Assembly: GCA_902495245.1 (NCBI GenBank)
Contig: CABUWI010000001.1
Coordinates: 248,001 to 312,000, forward strand
DNA: 64,000 bases
Source: an uncultured Porphyromonadaceae bacterium
GTDB lineage: Bacteria; Bacteroidota; Bacteroidia; Bacteroidales; Muribaculaceae
Direction: 5' to 3'
Shown here piece after piece: positions 19,643 to 27,904 of this stretch. Each line of letters opens with the position of its first letter. Position 1 is the stretch's first letter. Under the pieces are notes generated by a model. The model saw nothing but the letters and a program-made list of their open reading frames with translations. It searched no databases and was not told the origin of the DNA. The position numbers and the translations under genes were made by a program.

Positions 19643-19883
19643 GTTGACGATGTTATGGGGTGCGAGCGACTGACGGATTGAGCGGTAAAAGCCATAGCGC
19701 AAGCCTCGGTCCGGGTGGGGCTATAATAAAGCCGCCGCCATTACTGCCCTCGGCGACAGATGAGCGAGTGCCACGGGCGATAATCCGTGCGTTCATCAGT
19801 CCTCTGTCGGGTGGGAGGCCGGCGGCGAATAGCGGCAGTGCGCCGACCGGAAGCCGTAGTGCAGATGCCTGTCCTCACAAGTC

Positions 19884-20153
19884 GGAATGGCAAGCGGAGG
19901 TTGCCGGGTTGACAGCGTAGTGGAGCGTGCCAACACCCCGACAACGGAGGGGTGGCGGCTTAAAGCGGGAACGGAGCCGTCAAAGATAGTTTGTAACCGT
20001 AGGCGCAGACATACACGCCCGACACCGCGACGAAGGAACGGTGGCGGGATAAAGCGGAGGGCAAGCCGGAGGGCGCAATCTATCGACCCGGTAACCGCAG
20101 CGGTTTTTAGTCGAATGCGGCGCAACGCAGAGCCTCGACCAAAAATGCTCGGA
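19884..20153 (-). repeat. Structured RNA unit 2
   Basis: Starts 507 bp from unit 1. The linker CCGTAGGCGCAGACATAC and the stem loop GCGACGAAGGAAC are identical in both units, while stems differ in sequence and keep pairing: 19930-19939 with 19949-19958; 20018-20026 with 20040-20048; 20093-20097 with 20101-20105 (AACCG/CGGTT against GACCG/CGGTC in unit 1); 20106-20114 with 20135-20143 (TTT-A-GTCGA/TCGAC-C-AAA against GCT-A-TTCAC/GTGAA-C-AGC). Confidence 0.65.
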
Positions 20154-20326
20154 CTTGGGAGGATTCAGGTATCAAACGGAGGGTGCAGGGAGGTATGTAT
20201 GGCCAACGTTCGCCGCCAGCCGGGAGGGTCAAAGAAGATGAACGCGATAAACAAAACGAGCTACCCTCGCGGGCAACTCGCTCTGCAATTTATGAAAAAA
20301 ACTACTACTCTCGGAGTGGGAAATGG

Positions 20327-20785
20327 TTAGCGTTTTCGGTAGAAAACGTAGATTAAGCAGCCTATCACAAGAATTGTGATTATGACCGCCGCTGTGCCGT
20401 CGGGCGGATTATAGAGGCGCGTGGTGGCGGTGTGTTCTGTTGAAGTCTCGGCGGCTGATTGATGATAGGCTACCGTATCGAGCCGATTGAAGGCTTCAAC
20501 GCTATCTCTATGCACACTCCGCCGGTCTATGACGCGCCCTTTGGTTGCCGTAAGGCGAATTATCTCCGGCGCCTCGGCGTACTGAACGGGGCGCTCGATA
20601 TTGATTTTCAGGGTATCGAAGCTAAAATCAATATTGCGGATAGCGGAGTCAATCACCGCGATTGTGCGGTGATGTTCCGACCGGGCGACGCTGTCGATGT
20701 CAAGCGATTTGTTGCTGACAACCTGCTTTTGGCTCTTGCAGCCTGTAAGGATAGCAAGAACGATGATGAAGATTAATGACCGCAT
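20327..20785 (-). CDS. Unimolecular spanin-like lipoprotein
   Basis: A 152-residue protein with a lipoprotein signal (MRSLIFIIVLAILTGC, lipobox LTGC) and a C-terminal transmembrane helix followed by a basic tail (VIITILVIGCLIYVFYRKR). This double anchoring, outer membrane at one end and inner membrane at the other, is the topology of u-spanins that fuse the two membranes in the last step of lysis. It overlaps the endolysin gene by 13 bp, which supports a lysis role. Confidence 0.7.
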   Translation of the reverse strand: MRSLIFIIVLAILTGCKSQKQVVSNKSLDIDSVARSEHHRTIAVIDSAIRNIDFSFDTLKINIERPVQYAEAPEIIRLTATKGRVIDRRSVHRDSVEAFNRLDTVAYHQSAAETSTEHTATTRLYNPPDGTAAVIITILVIGCLIYVFYRKR

Positions 20786-21402
20786 AGCTCATGCTCTTTC
20801 TGAACGTTGAACGAGGGACACGCCTTGTTTGCGAACTCGTTGTGTCCGTGGACTGTGGCGCCGGGATATTTCTTCCGCATCTCGGCCACGAGTCGCACGA
20901 GTGCGGTGCGTTGCGCCGGGGTGCGTGTGTCTTTGGGAGGATATTCCCCTTTGGCGTTCTTTGTGGCTTCGCAACCTCCGATGTAGCATATTCCGATGGA
21001 ATGTGTGTTGTAGCCGGTCGTGTGTGCGCCGACCTGGGTTTCAGGACGGCCACGATGAACGGAACCGTCGCGGTAGATCACATAGTGATAGCCGACATCG
21101 GAGAAGCCACGGGCAAGATGCCACTGGCGGATCTGGGCGACTGTATAATCCTTCCCCTCCGGCGTGGCCGAGCAATGGAGGATTATCTTGTTGATGCGCC
21201 GGGTGTTCGGTAACGAGCCGACACCGAGAGCCGCCCAGGTCTTCGGGCCTACGATGCCGTCCACGGCGAGACCGTGCGATTTCTGAAAATCTTGGACGGC
21301 TTCATCGGTAATCGGGCCGAAGATACCGTCAGGAATGAGGTTGAGCTTGCGTTGCAGGAGGGCGACGGTGTCGCCCCTGCTACCTTTCTTGATTGTTGTC
21401 AT
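20773..21402 (-). CDS. Endolysin: peptidoglycan-binding domain plus N-acetylmuramoyl-L-alanine amidase
   Basis: A 209-residue lysin. Residues of about 5-56 are a PG_binding_1 module (VALLQRKL, DGIFGPITDEAV, VDGIVGPKTWAAL). Residues of about 65-205 are an Amidase_2/PGRP zinc amidase with zinc ligands in ILHCSAT and VHGHNEFANKACPSF and the YHYVIYRDG stretch. It cleaves the amide bond between MurNAc and the stem peptide. No signal peptide, so release depends on the overlapping holin gene upstream (23-bp overlap). Confidence 0.93.
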   Translation of the reverse strand: MTTIKKGSRGDTVALLQRKLNLIPDGIFGPITDEAVQDFQKSHGLAVDGIVGPKTWAALGVGSLPNTRRINKIILHCSATPEGKDYTVAQIRQWHLARGFSDVGYHYVIYRDGSVHRGRPETQVGAHTTGYNTHSIGICYIGGCEATKNAKGEYPPKDTRTPAQRTALVRLVAEMRKKYPGATVHGHNEFANKACPSFNVQKEHELCGH

Positions 21403-21604
21403 GGTTTTTGTATTTATAGTGGTAGTCGATGCCGAACAAAGCCCCCGCGAAAGTCAGAATCTCGCCGAAGGCGATAAGGACGGAATTATGAATTTCGCCG
21501 GGCGGAGGCATGATGAAGCCGGAAATCAGGAGGCCGCAGCCTACCACTATCAGCAGAATTGCGGATAGAAGCTGAATTGTAGGCTTATGTTTGTGGAGAT
21601 TCAT
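21380..21604 (-). CDS. Holin-like protein (74 aa, two transmembrane helices)
   Basis: Two hydrophobic helices (LLSAILLIVVGCGLLISGF and VLIAFGEILTFAGALFGI) separated by a short PPPGEIHNS turn, and a charged C-terminal tail. It immediately precedes and overlaps the endolysin gene. Size, topology and context fit a class II holin. Confidence 0.75.
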   Translation of the reverse strand: MNLHKHKPTIQLLSAILLIVVGCGLLISGFIMPPPGEIHNSVLIAFGEILTFAGALFGIDYHYKYKNHDNNQER

Positions 21605-21622
21605 GATTTTGTTGGTTAAAGA

Positions 21623-21654
21623 GTTGTGTATGTGGAGAAAAAGTATTATCTTTG
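21623..21654 (+). promoter_or_regulatory. Rightward promoter against the late operon
   Basis: GTTG at 21623-21626, a 20-bp spacer and TATCTTTG at 21647-21654. No ORF follows; a terminator ends the segment at 21880. Confidence 0.6.
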
Positions 21655-21660
21655 CGTATT

Positions 21661-21880
21661 GTTAAGTGAAACCAAGCTAATCTGACCGGACACCTCTGAA
21701 CGAAAGTGAAGCCAAGCTAAGAAAAGTGGATACCTCTGACAGATGCCGGATAGCACCCTCGTAGTTTTTTACTGCGGCTTTCCTGTGCGACGTATCGATG
21801 ATAGCAACCCCCTGCGGGCTTTCAGTTGAGAAGAATAAAAGATAGCATCCCCCGGAGCGTCAGCTTCGGGCTTTCTTTTT
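21661..21880 (+). ncRNA. Candidate small RNA with two 40-nt repeats and terminator
   Basis: From the promoter at 21623-21654 the plus strand carries two 40-nt direct repeats (21664-21703, 21704-21743: AAGTGAAaCCAAGCTAA...CACCTCTGA and a diverged copy), then three GATAGCA...CCC...GGCTTTC segments. The last is an intrinsic terminator: CCCGGAGC (21851-21858) pairs with GCTTCGGG (21863-21870), followed by CTTTCTTTTT. It runs opposite to the phage mRNA between the tail-type gene and the holin, and could act in cis as antisense or in trans. Confidence 0.45.
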
Positions 21881-22907
21881 ATTTCCCGAAAGTCCATTTT
21901 TCGGTTGCGGGATTGTAGATCAGATAGAACTCGGCGAGCGAGCTTGCGAGATTGGCCGGTGTGATGGCGGCGCGTCCGGGATAAATCGGTTTTGCGAAAC
22001 CGATTCCGAAGCGCAGCCGTATCATGCGTTCCTTTTTCATCGATGTCTTCTTTGCGAGGTTGCGGTCAAGCAAATGCACCGAGGAACGCCCCCAGCCGAA
22101 AGTCCTGTTTCCCTCCTTGTCGACACTGTGGGACACGAAATACTGAGGCGAACCGGAATACCCCGGCTGCTTTTCCGTGCATAGAAGATTGTGCGGCCCG
22201 GTCGAGAACATAACCTGAGAGCCGTTGAGTTTCACGGCATACATAGAGCCGAACACACCCCAGCCTTTCTTTACGGAGCAATACTTCTTCGCGGCCAGTT
22301 GCTCAGCGGTCGCGTCCTTGTCCTTGAATGGATTGCGTTTGCGGACGGGACGGAAGATATAAGGCACATACCCCTCCTTGACGAGCTGCTGTGCGCCGAG
22401 GACGAGCAACTGTCCGTTTTGAACGACACAGGAAATCTGGGCTGTGTTATACAGACCTTTGGAGCCTTCGGTCATGCCGAGTTTGGTCTGGATCACATCA
22501 AGAAGTTTTTCGATGTCGGCAACGGCGCGTCGGGTGTTGTTAAGGTCAACGACCTGCTGCGCTTTCATCGCCCCGGCGCGCTCGGTGGTTGCCATATTTA
22601 TTATTGTGGCGTTCTCGTTTGTCATCTGCTGACCTGTGAGCAGGTCGATGAACGTGTTCGAGAGCCTTACGAAATTACGGTCAGCCGGGCCTTGCTGCAA
22701 TTTGCAGACGGCGGTATGGCTGACCTTCGAGAGCGCGTTGTACCAGTTTCCGAGGATAGCCTGTGTCTCCGAGGTTCCGGCGGTGGCGAGAAGGTCTGCG
22801 ATGCGTTGCAGAATATAGCCCAACGACTCCGGGGTTATGGAGTCTTTGGCCTGTAACTTGCGGAACTCGGTAATAATTTGAGTGAGCGATTTTGTATCAA
22901 TAGCCAT
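21879..22907 (-). CDS. Phage protein, possibly virion-associated (342 aa)
   Basis: No family recognised. Residues 1-170 are helical and Gln/Ala/Thr-rich (TERAGAMKAQQVVDLNNTRR resembles coiled-coil stalks); the C-terminal half is beta-rich with KKGWGVFGSMYAVKLNGSQV and RTFGWGRSSVHLLDRN. Shaft plus globular head is a fibre-like layout, so a tail or head fibre is possible, but this is inference from composition and location before the lysis genes. Confidence 0.5.
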   Translation of the reverse strand: MAIDTKSLTQIITEFRKLQAKDSITPESLGYILQRIADLLATAGTSETQAILGNWYNALSKVSHTAVCKLQQGPADRNFVRLSNTFIDLLTGQQMTNENATIINMATTERAGAMKAQQVVDLNNTRRAVADIEKLLDVIQTKLGMTEGSKGLYNTAQISCVVQNGQLLVLGAQQLVKEGYVPYIFRPVRKRNPFKDKDATAEQLAAKKYCSVKKGWGVFGSMYAVKLNGSQVMFSTGPHNLLCTEKQPGYSGSPQYFVSHSVDKEGNRTFGWGRSSVHLLDRNLAKKTSMKKERMIRLRFGIGFAKPIYPGRAAITPANLASSLAEFYLIYNPATEKWTFGK

Positions 22908-22999
22908 AACATTATGCGCCGGTGGCGCGGTTTATGGGTTTACGAGTGTATGGGTTTATTCGCAAAGTTATGGCTATGATTATGCGCCCGAAAAGACAC

Positions 23000-23431
23000 T
23001 CAGAGAGTGACGGCACGGCGCATGATGTCGGGATTGAGAGCGTTGGATATGGCACGGCAGAACTCCTGGCCGAGGGTGTCGGCGTAAAATTCCTGAATGT
23101 TCATCACGGAGGCAAAATACTTGCGAGAGAACCAACGCTTGCGGTGGCGACCGTTGGCGCGGCCGATGTCGCCGGGGTTGCCACGCGGAGTATTTCGCCC
23201 TGTGCCATAATCGACGAAAAGGCCGTAGGTATTAAATGCCTGTTCGAGGGATATGTCGATGAACTTGCCGTCGGCGGTCATGGATATGCCGATGGTTGAG
23301 CGGTAAAGGGCTCCTGTGTCTATTACTCCTAAGAGTGCCATTTGCTCGCGCCATATCTTAACCATAGTGGCGTTGAACGCCGTAACATATTTGCGGCGTT
23401 GCTCAACGCTATCTTTTACCGTTCCGTTCAT
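23000..23431 (-). CDS. Phage protein, head-tail connector region (143 aa)
   Basis: Begins 1 nt inside the end of the preceding gene (ATGA overlap at 23428-23431). Contains FVDYGTGRNTPRGNPGDIGR, reminiscent of HK97 gp10-like tail-completion proteins, in which a conserved YG(T/S) segment precedes a Gly/Arg-rich loop. Position two genes after the portal neighbourhood agrees. The family call is tentative. Confidence 0.5.
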   Translation of the reverse strand: MNGTVKDSVEQRRKYVTAFNATMVKIWREQMALLGVIDTGALYRSTIGISMTADGKFIDISLEQAFNTYGLFVDYGTGRNTPRGNPGDIGRANGRHRKRWFSRKYFASVMNIQEFYADTLGQEFCRAISNALNPDIMRRAVTL

Positions 23432-23931
23432 TGTTCAGTCCACTCTTGGGGGTTGTATCTTAAATCTGTGAACACATCGACGGCTATCTGAAAATATGCC
23501 CCGGCGGCTCCGCTGAAAAAATAGCGGTCAATCTCGTTGAACGATATTCGGGGGTCGAGGTAGATGCAGTTCTGCTCCAGCCTGACCTTTTCGGGGAGAA
23601 GCCGCGACATGAACTGCCGGAACAACTCGCGCATGATCTCCATGCACTCGGCGCGAGCCGCCATATCCTCGGCGGCGTGGCGCATAGCGAAAAATACGGT
23701 TTTGACGCGGCGTGTGCGCGGCGTGTTGTTCAACTCGGTATAGCCGTCGGCAATATCGCTGACACAGACGAAGGCGGTTTGGGTCTGCGCTTCGTTGACC
23801 GCTTCCTCGAAGCCGTCAAGACCGCTGACGCGGCAGAAGGTAAAACCTTCCTGCCGGGCGAGGCGGTTGGTTGCGGTAAGGTTTTCAAAGAAAGCCGCCG
23901 CGTTCCATCTTCCGTTGAGCTGCGCTGTCAT
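23428..23931 (-). CDS. Phage hypothetical protein (167 aa), head-tail region
   Basis: Overlaps both neighbours by 4 bp, a sign of translational coupling within the structural operon. The sequence is mixed alpha/beta with VSDIADGYTELNN and RTRRVKTVFFAMRH. No known domain recognised; a tail-terminator or minor tail role is possible from its place in the operon. Confidence 0.55.
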   Translation of the reverse strand: MTAQLNGRWNAAAFFENLTATNRLARQEGFTFCRVSGLDGFEEAVNEAQTQTAFVCVSDIADGYTELNNTPRTRRVKTVFFAMRHAAEDMAARAECMEIMRELFRQFMSRLLPEKVRLEQNCIYLDPRISFNEIDRYFFSGAAGAYFQIAVDVFTDLRYNPQEWTEQ

Positions 23932-24671
23932 TTAGATTGCGTTTTGGCGTTCAGCTCCTTATACTCACGCGCCTGTGCGTTAAGCTCCGTGAGGGCGCGG
24001 TGTGTATCGAGGGCGAGGACTTCTTTCTCTTTTGTGATGTCGCCCTTTGTGAGCGCACGGATCTGAGCGTTCATAGCGTCCTCGACCGAGGGCGCGGGAG
24101 AGCCGAGCAGGTTGCCGCCGGTGACGGCGCTGATTGGCTGAAAGAAATCCGAGAATTTGCGTGAGAAGGTATCTTTGAGCGCGGCGAACCAGTAGAAGAT
24201 GCTGATACGCTCGTATGGCTTGAAAGCCATAGACTTGCCGTAGAGCGTAGCGCCGAGTTGGTCGAGTAGGTCTTCGTTCTGCGTCTGAAGATAGCCTTGA
24301 TAAAGGTTGTCGCAGATAATGAAAGTTTCAAACGGCACTTCGGAGAAGTCTGCCGGGAGAGCGTGTTGCCGGTTGATTTTCGAGAGTCTGACAGGTACCG
24401 TAGGGATTGAGCCGAGCCAGTCGAGATGCGGCAGCAGCTCGGCGAGGGTCAAAGGCGTAACCTCAAAAAGGATTTTTCCTTTTTTGAGAAGGTAAGCCCC
24501 GGAGTCCTGACGGCCTATAACCTTTGTGCCGCTACACTGGAGCAAGCAAAGGGTCTTAATCTCGTCGGTTGCGAAGTTGTCGGCGAGAAGTTGGTAAACG
24601 AAGCGAAGCTGTTTATCCGAAAGCTCGTACCAGCCATGCGGTACGATGAAGTTAATCGAGATTGTCTGCAT
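23928..24671 (-). CDS. Phage hypothetical protein (247 aa)
   Basis: Starts MQTISINFIVPHGWYELSD and ends with a charged helix. There is no signal peptide or membrane segment. It is coupled to the next gene by a 4-bp overlap. A YELSDKQLRFVYQLLADN helix lies at the N-terminus. Function unknown. Confidence 0.6.
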   Translation of the reverse strand: MQTISINFIVPHGWYELSDKQLRFVYQLLADNFATDEIKTLCLLQCSGTKVIGRQDSGAYLLKKGKILFEVTPLTLAELLPHLDWLGSIPTVPVRLSKINRQHALPADFSEVPFETFIICDNLYQGYLQTQNEDLLDQLGATLYGKSMAFKPYERISIFYWFAALKDTFSRKFSDFFQPISAVTGGNLLGSPAPSVEDAMNAQIRALTKGDITKEKEVLALDTHRALTELNAQAREYKELNAKTQSK

Positions 24672-24778
24672 ATAAAAAGTGCTTTATCGTACTGCGAAAG
24701 TACGGTAAAGCGCAGACCGCATAAAAGACAGCAACGGCAGCTCCCGAAGTGGGAGCCGCCGGAGGTGGATCGGGTCGT

Positions 24779-25021
24779 TCAATATTCAGACTCGTGAACG
24801 TTGATGCTGCCGATGTAGTCGAGGCAGTCGTTGAATTTCTCGATAACGAGAAGATGGGCTGTGCGTCGGTCGAGAGCGAAGATGTTAGACCAAAGGCAGG
24901 TTGAATCGTCTGTGAAGTGAACGAACACATAGAATCTTTTCATGCCCTGTGGGCGTTGCAGCGAGTAGTCGGTGAGATTGGCGAAGTCGCTCTGTTCGGG
25001 TAGTTTGTCGGATTGTATCAT
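24779..25021 (-). CDS. Phage hypothetical protein (80 aa)
   Basis: The start at 25021 (MIQSDKLPEQSDF) is chosen over the upstream codon because it fits composition. A compact alpha/beta protein with FYVFVHFTDDSTCLWSNIF; no motif recognised. It is preceded by a 275-bp gap. Confidence 0.45.
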   Translation of the reverse strand: MIQSDKLPEQSDFANLTDYSLQRPQGMKRFYVFVHFTDDSTCLWSNIFALDRRTAHLLVIEKFNDCLDYIGSINVHESEY

Positions 25022-25164
25022 ATCGAATTGATTTAGAGTTATGTGCCGAGGCACTTTTGATTTTACGCGCAAACCAAAGAATGTGCATAGGAAGCGGAGA
25101 GAGTCAAGGGTCTGCCGGAAAATACTCTCTGCAAGAGGAAGATTTTCAGTGCGGACTTGTCTTG

Positions 25165-25196
25165 CCCTTGACCTGCTGACGCATATTCTAACTTTG
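25165..25196 (+). promoter_or_regulatory. Rightward promoter-like element, one of a repeated pair
   Basis: TTGAC near 25168, an 18-bp spacer and TAACTTTG at 25189-25196. The preceding TCTTGCCCTTGAC recurs at 31519-31531 with a similar -7 region (TAACTTCG). The gap 25022-25296 otherwise holds no gene; the downstream 100 bp are non-coding. Confidence 0.45.
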
Positions 25197-25296
25197 CAAA
25201 GGAAAATCAGAGCCTCGTGCCGTAACTCCGATGCGATATGACCGACAGAAGCCCCTTGCGACGTAGCTCCACCGACGGCTGTAACGCCCCCTGCCG

Positions 25297-26136
25297 CTAA
25301 AAGAAGTAGCCGGAGGCTTTTCGTTCATTTCTGAAAACGGGAGGGGCAAACAACTTCGCGGTTTCCGACTTATGCCATTCCTCGAAAGATTCGGCGTTCT
25401 GCCGGATATAGTTCACGATGTCCGCGAGCCTCCGCGAGTTGAACGACCCGCCGCGCAGGTAGCCCACGACCTGCGCTTTTACCTGCCTGACAATTTCGTG
25501 CCGCTTTTCGGGCAGATCTCCGCGCAGGGTTTCGGAGCGGAGCGCTGCCATAAGTTCCGGCGACAACCATTCTTCGGCCAGCGATGCCTCAAGGTCTATG
25601 ACCTGCGGGCGCAGTTCCAGATAACGGTCCCACTTGGAGCCGGTGGCTCCGCCGACTGCATCGACTATGCGTAGGTCGGGGAAAAGTGTCGCGCCGAAGA
25701 AATCAGCCTGTGAAGTTGTGAGCCATTTCGATGCCCCGACGAGTCCGGGCAAGAGAGCGGCGATGCAATCGTCGCGATGGCTCAGCATCGAGCCTATGAG
25801 TCTGTCGACACGCGGTTTAGATGCCGGAGCGAGGTTTGAGGTATTCACCACCGCAAAGCCATTAGGCGAAAGCACGATGTCAAGCGATGGAATGGCCCGG
25901 CGCAGAGCGTCGGCGACAACGAGCCGCGAAGTAAGGACTTTAAGCGGGTTCGAGTCGGTGTAGCCGCAGATGGTGTTAAAGGTGGTTTCGGAAGTGAAAG
26001 TCGTTCTGGCCCAGTCCTCGGCGAGGTCGAGAAAGAGCGTTAGCCTTTCGATAAAGGGCCTTTCGCCCTTGACCGAGGCGATGATGTTTGGAAGATGTGA
26101 GCGCAACTGCGCATCAGTCGTTATCAGCTTTGCCAT
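25297..26136 (-). CDS. Phage protein downstream of portal (279 aa)
   Basis: Overlaps the 3' end of the portal gene by 23 bp. Mostly helical, no membrane segment, with repeated hydrophobic helices. Its position directly after the portal suggests a head-tail adaptor or minor head protein, but no family signature was recognised. Confidence 0.55.
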   Translation of the reverse strand: MAKLITTDAQLRSHLPNIIASVKGERPFIERLTLFLDLAEDWARTTFTSETTFNTICGYTDSNPLKVLTSRLVVADALRRAIPSLDIVLSPNGFAVVNTSNLAPASKPRVDRLIGSMLSHRDDCIAALLPGLVGASKWLTTSQADFFGATLFPDLRIVDAVGGATGSKWDRYLELRPQVIDLEASLAEEWLSPELMAALRSETLRGDLPEKRHEIVRQVKAQVVGYLRGGSFNSRRLADIVNYIRQNAESFEEWHKSETAKLFAPPVFRNERKASGYFF

Positions 26137-27460
26137 TGTCGTTTGCGTTGGGGAGTTTCACTTGCTTTGCGTCGGTATGCTCGTCGAGCGTGGTAAGTTG
26201 GATAAAGGGTATTTCCGGGTGAACGCCCTGCCAGCCGTTGAATCGGATTATGATGCGATGCACGGTAAAGAGCAGGTCGTGATAAGGCTTTTGCAAGGCC
26301 TGGGCTATGGTGTAAAGCTCGCGCTTGTCCGAGCCGCTGTTGTTGGACTGCGCCTTGCCCGGCACGGAACCGACAAGGTTACTATGCACACGCATAGTAA
26401 AGCATATCATATTGATAGCCTCCTGTATGTCGGTTTCCCAGTCGCCGCCCTCCTTGCTGTCGTCAATCTTGTTGATTACAACATCGTGCTGCTCCTTGCC
26501 GTCGGGTGTAACATAGAAAGTCGAGAACCAGGCTTTGCCGCTGTTCTCGGCGCCAGTGAGGAAGTCGAGAATCTGCTGTTTCTCGGCGACGATGCGAGCC
26601 TGTTGTTTGCGGCGGTCGGTAATGCCCTCGGCACGAAATATGGACTCCCAATATTTCGCCCCGACCTCGATATGGTACTTTATCGGCGCTGAATTTTTTA
26701 GCTTCGCTTCCTTAGCGATGCCGATAAGCTGCTTTATATTGTACCATTTACCCCGGAACAACGCACCATAATAAGGAATGGGATAGTAAGTGCTATCGAC
26801 GGTCGGAATACGGCTGACGATGGCGAACTTGCGAACTTTGCCCGATTTCTTGGCGAGTCTGTCTTGCAGATCGCGCCAGGACGAAGCCGGGTCGAGCAGG
26901 TCGATTTCCTCAATATCGGCGCGAGCGGATATTGATTTGCGCCAGTTGGCGTAAAGGATTTTGGAAATACGACCGTGAGCGTCGGCGGGCGTAAAGCGGC
27001 AATAGCAGGCTTCCTTTCTCAACAGGCGCACAATCCTTGTGCCGTCCTCATTGAGAATAAGCACCGATACGGCGAAGCCGAAGTGCTTAAAATCCTGACA
27101 AATGCCGAGGAAGTAAGCGGCGAGGTCATTGTCAAGGAGGAAGTCATCGACAGCGCGGCGAGTCGCCGCTGACGAATCTTTGACGCAGTATTGCAGTCCC
27201 GAACCGTAGCATACCTCGGCGTTGAAACACTGGCAGGTTGCCAGAGTTTCGTCTTTCTCGACGAGAGCGAGCAAGTCGAAAGGCATCTGATTGTCGCCGC
27301 CCCACGGCACATACGAGAGTGTATCGTCTACGATGGTCGGCACAATATCCACGTCCTCCTTGAATACGGACGAGGAATTGACAGTGAACGCGGCGCGGGC
27401 CTCGAAGCCCGGAAGCGTCTCGACGGAGTTAAAATTAAGGTCGGAAAAAGAAAAGTCCAT
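26114..27460 (-). CDS. Portal protein
   Basis: A 448-residue protein with DTLSYVPWGGDNQMPFDLLALVEKDETLATCQ-type N-terminal clip/stem residues, a central region with YYPIPYYGALFRGKWYNIKQ, and EAINMICFTMRVHSNLVG, which fits the stem/crown of phage portals. It forms the dodecameric ring at the capsid vertex through which DNA is packaged. A minus-strand -7 box (CAAAGATA on the plus strand, 27480-27487) gives a leader of about 13 nt. Confidence 0.65.
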   Translation of the reverse strand: MDFSFSDLNFNSVETLPGFEARAAFTVNSSSVFKEDVDIVPTIVDDTLSYVPWGGDNQMPFDLLALVEKDETLATCQCFNAEVCYGSGLQYCVKDSSAATRRAVDDFLLDNDLAAYFLGICQDFKHFGFAVSVLILNEDGTRIVRLLRKEACYCRFTPADAHGRISKILYANWRKSISARADIEEIDLLDPASSWRDLQDRLAKKSGKVRKFAIVSRIPTVDSTYYPIPYYGALFRGKWYNIKQLIGIAKEAKLKNSAPIKYHIEVGAKYWESIFRAEGITDRRKQQARIVAEKQQILDFLTGAENSGKAWFSTFYVTPDGKEQHDVVINKIDDSKEGGDWETDIQEAINMICFTMRVHSNLVGSVPGKAQSNNSGSDKRELYTIAQALQKPYHDLLFTVHRIIIRFNGWQGVHPEIPFIQLTTLDEHTDAKQVKLPNANDNGKADND

Positions 27461-27516
27461 ATCAATACTGATTTTTCAGCAAAGATATGGACCGTATGAG
27501 TTTAGCGAAAAGACGC

Positions 27517-27900
27517 TTATTCGGTTATCTCGATAAGGTTGTTTTCAAAGCCCTGCACACAGCTTTCATAATAGCCGTCACCTGTTGTGCGTGGTCCACT
27601 CAACACTTTATAGCCATCCTGTTCCAAACGGCGTGTTAATGTGTCAACATTATCTTTGGAACCTACGCTGAAAGCGATATGGATATAACCTTGACGGAAC
27701 TCGTTAAAAGGAGTTGGATCAACATCAGGTCTCTGCATTATTTCCAACCTTGCGCCATCGTCGAAAGAAAGGAAATATGTTTTTAACCCGGTGCGAGGAT
27801 TATGGTACATATCATTCGCAGAAGCATTGAAATACTGCATGAAGAAGTCTTTGGCTTGCTCCAAGTCAAAGACATATAGGGCTATGTGGTCGAATTTCAT
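27517..27900 (-). CDS. VOC-superfamily protein (glyoxalase/bleomycin-resistance fold), moron
   Basis: A 127-residue single-domain vicinal oxygen chelate protein: FDHIALYVFDLEQAKDFF at the N-terminus, GYIHIAFSV in the middle, GDGYYESCVQGFENNLIEI at the end, giving the paired beta-alpha-beta-beta-beta modules. Metal ligands are probably His5, an acidic residue and His92-like positions. It may bind or modify a small toxic molecule or antibiotic. It is AT-richer than the flanking phage genes and has its own promoter with the start codon almost at the predicted transcription start. It is inserted between the portal and the gene upstream. Confidence 0.85.
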   Translation of the reverse strand: MKFDHIALYVFDLEQAKDFFMQYFNASANDMYHNPRTGLKTYFLSFDDGARLEIMQRPDVDPTPFNEFRQGYIHIAFSVGSKDNVDTLTRRLEQDGYKVLSGPRTTGDGYYESCVQGFENNLIEITE

Positions 27901-27904
27901 AACG

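Larger units (their letters stand above)
18388..20326 (-). ncRNA. 1.94-kb gene-free, strongly structured region, candidate large RNA
   Basis: Between the spanin and tape-measure genes no ORF has credible protein composition on either strand. The sequence is GC-rich and full of hairpins, for example 18727-18744 (ACGGGGGCTTGCCCCCGT) and AGTGCCTG/CAGGCACT near 19024-19085. It contains two diverged copies of a roughly 270-nt unit with compensatory stem changes (see separate entries). A conserved A-C opposition on the plus strand becomes a G-U pair on the minus strand, so transcription in the late-operon direction is favoured, though one inner stem (19760-19800) pairs better on the plus strand. 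GOLLD- or ROOL-like giant phage RNAs are a possible analogy, not an identification. Confidence 0.6.

Noticed and set aside
18388..20326. Diversity-generating retroelement or retron explanation for the repeat pair
   Set aside because: There is no reverse transcriptase in the window, the differences between units are in stems on both sides rather than at adenines, and no adjacent target gene copy is present.
21661..21743. Two 40-nt repeats as a mini CRISPR array
   Set aside because: The two copies are adjacent without spacers, are diverged, and no cas genes occur in the window.
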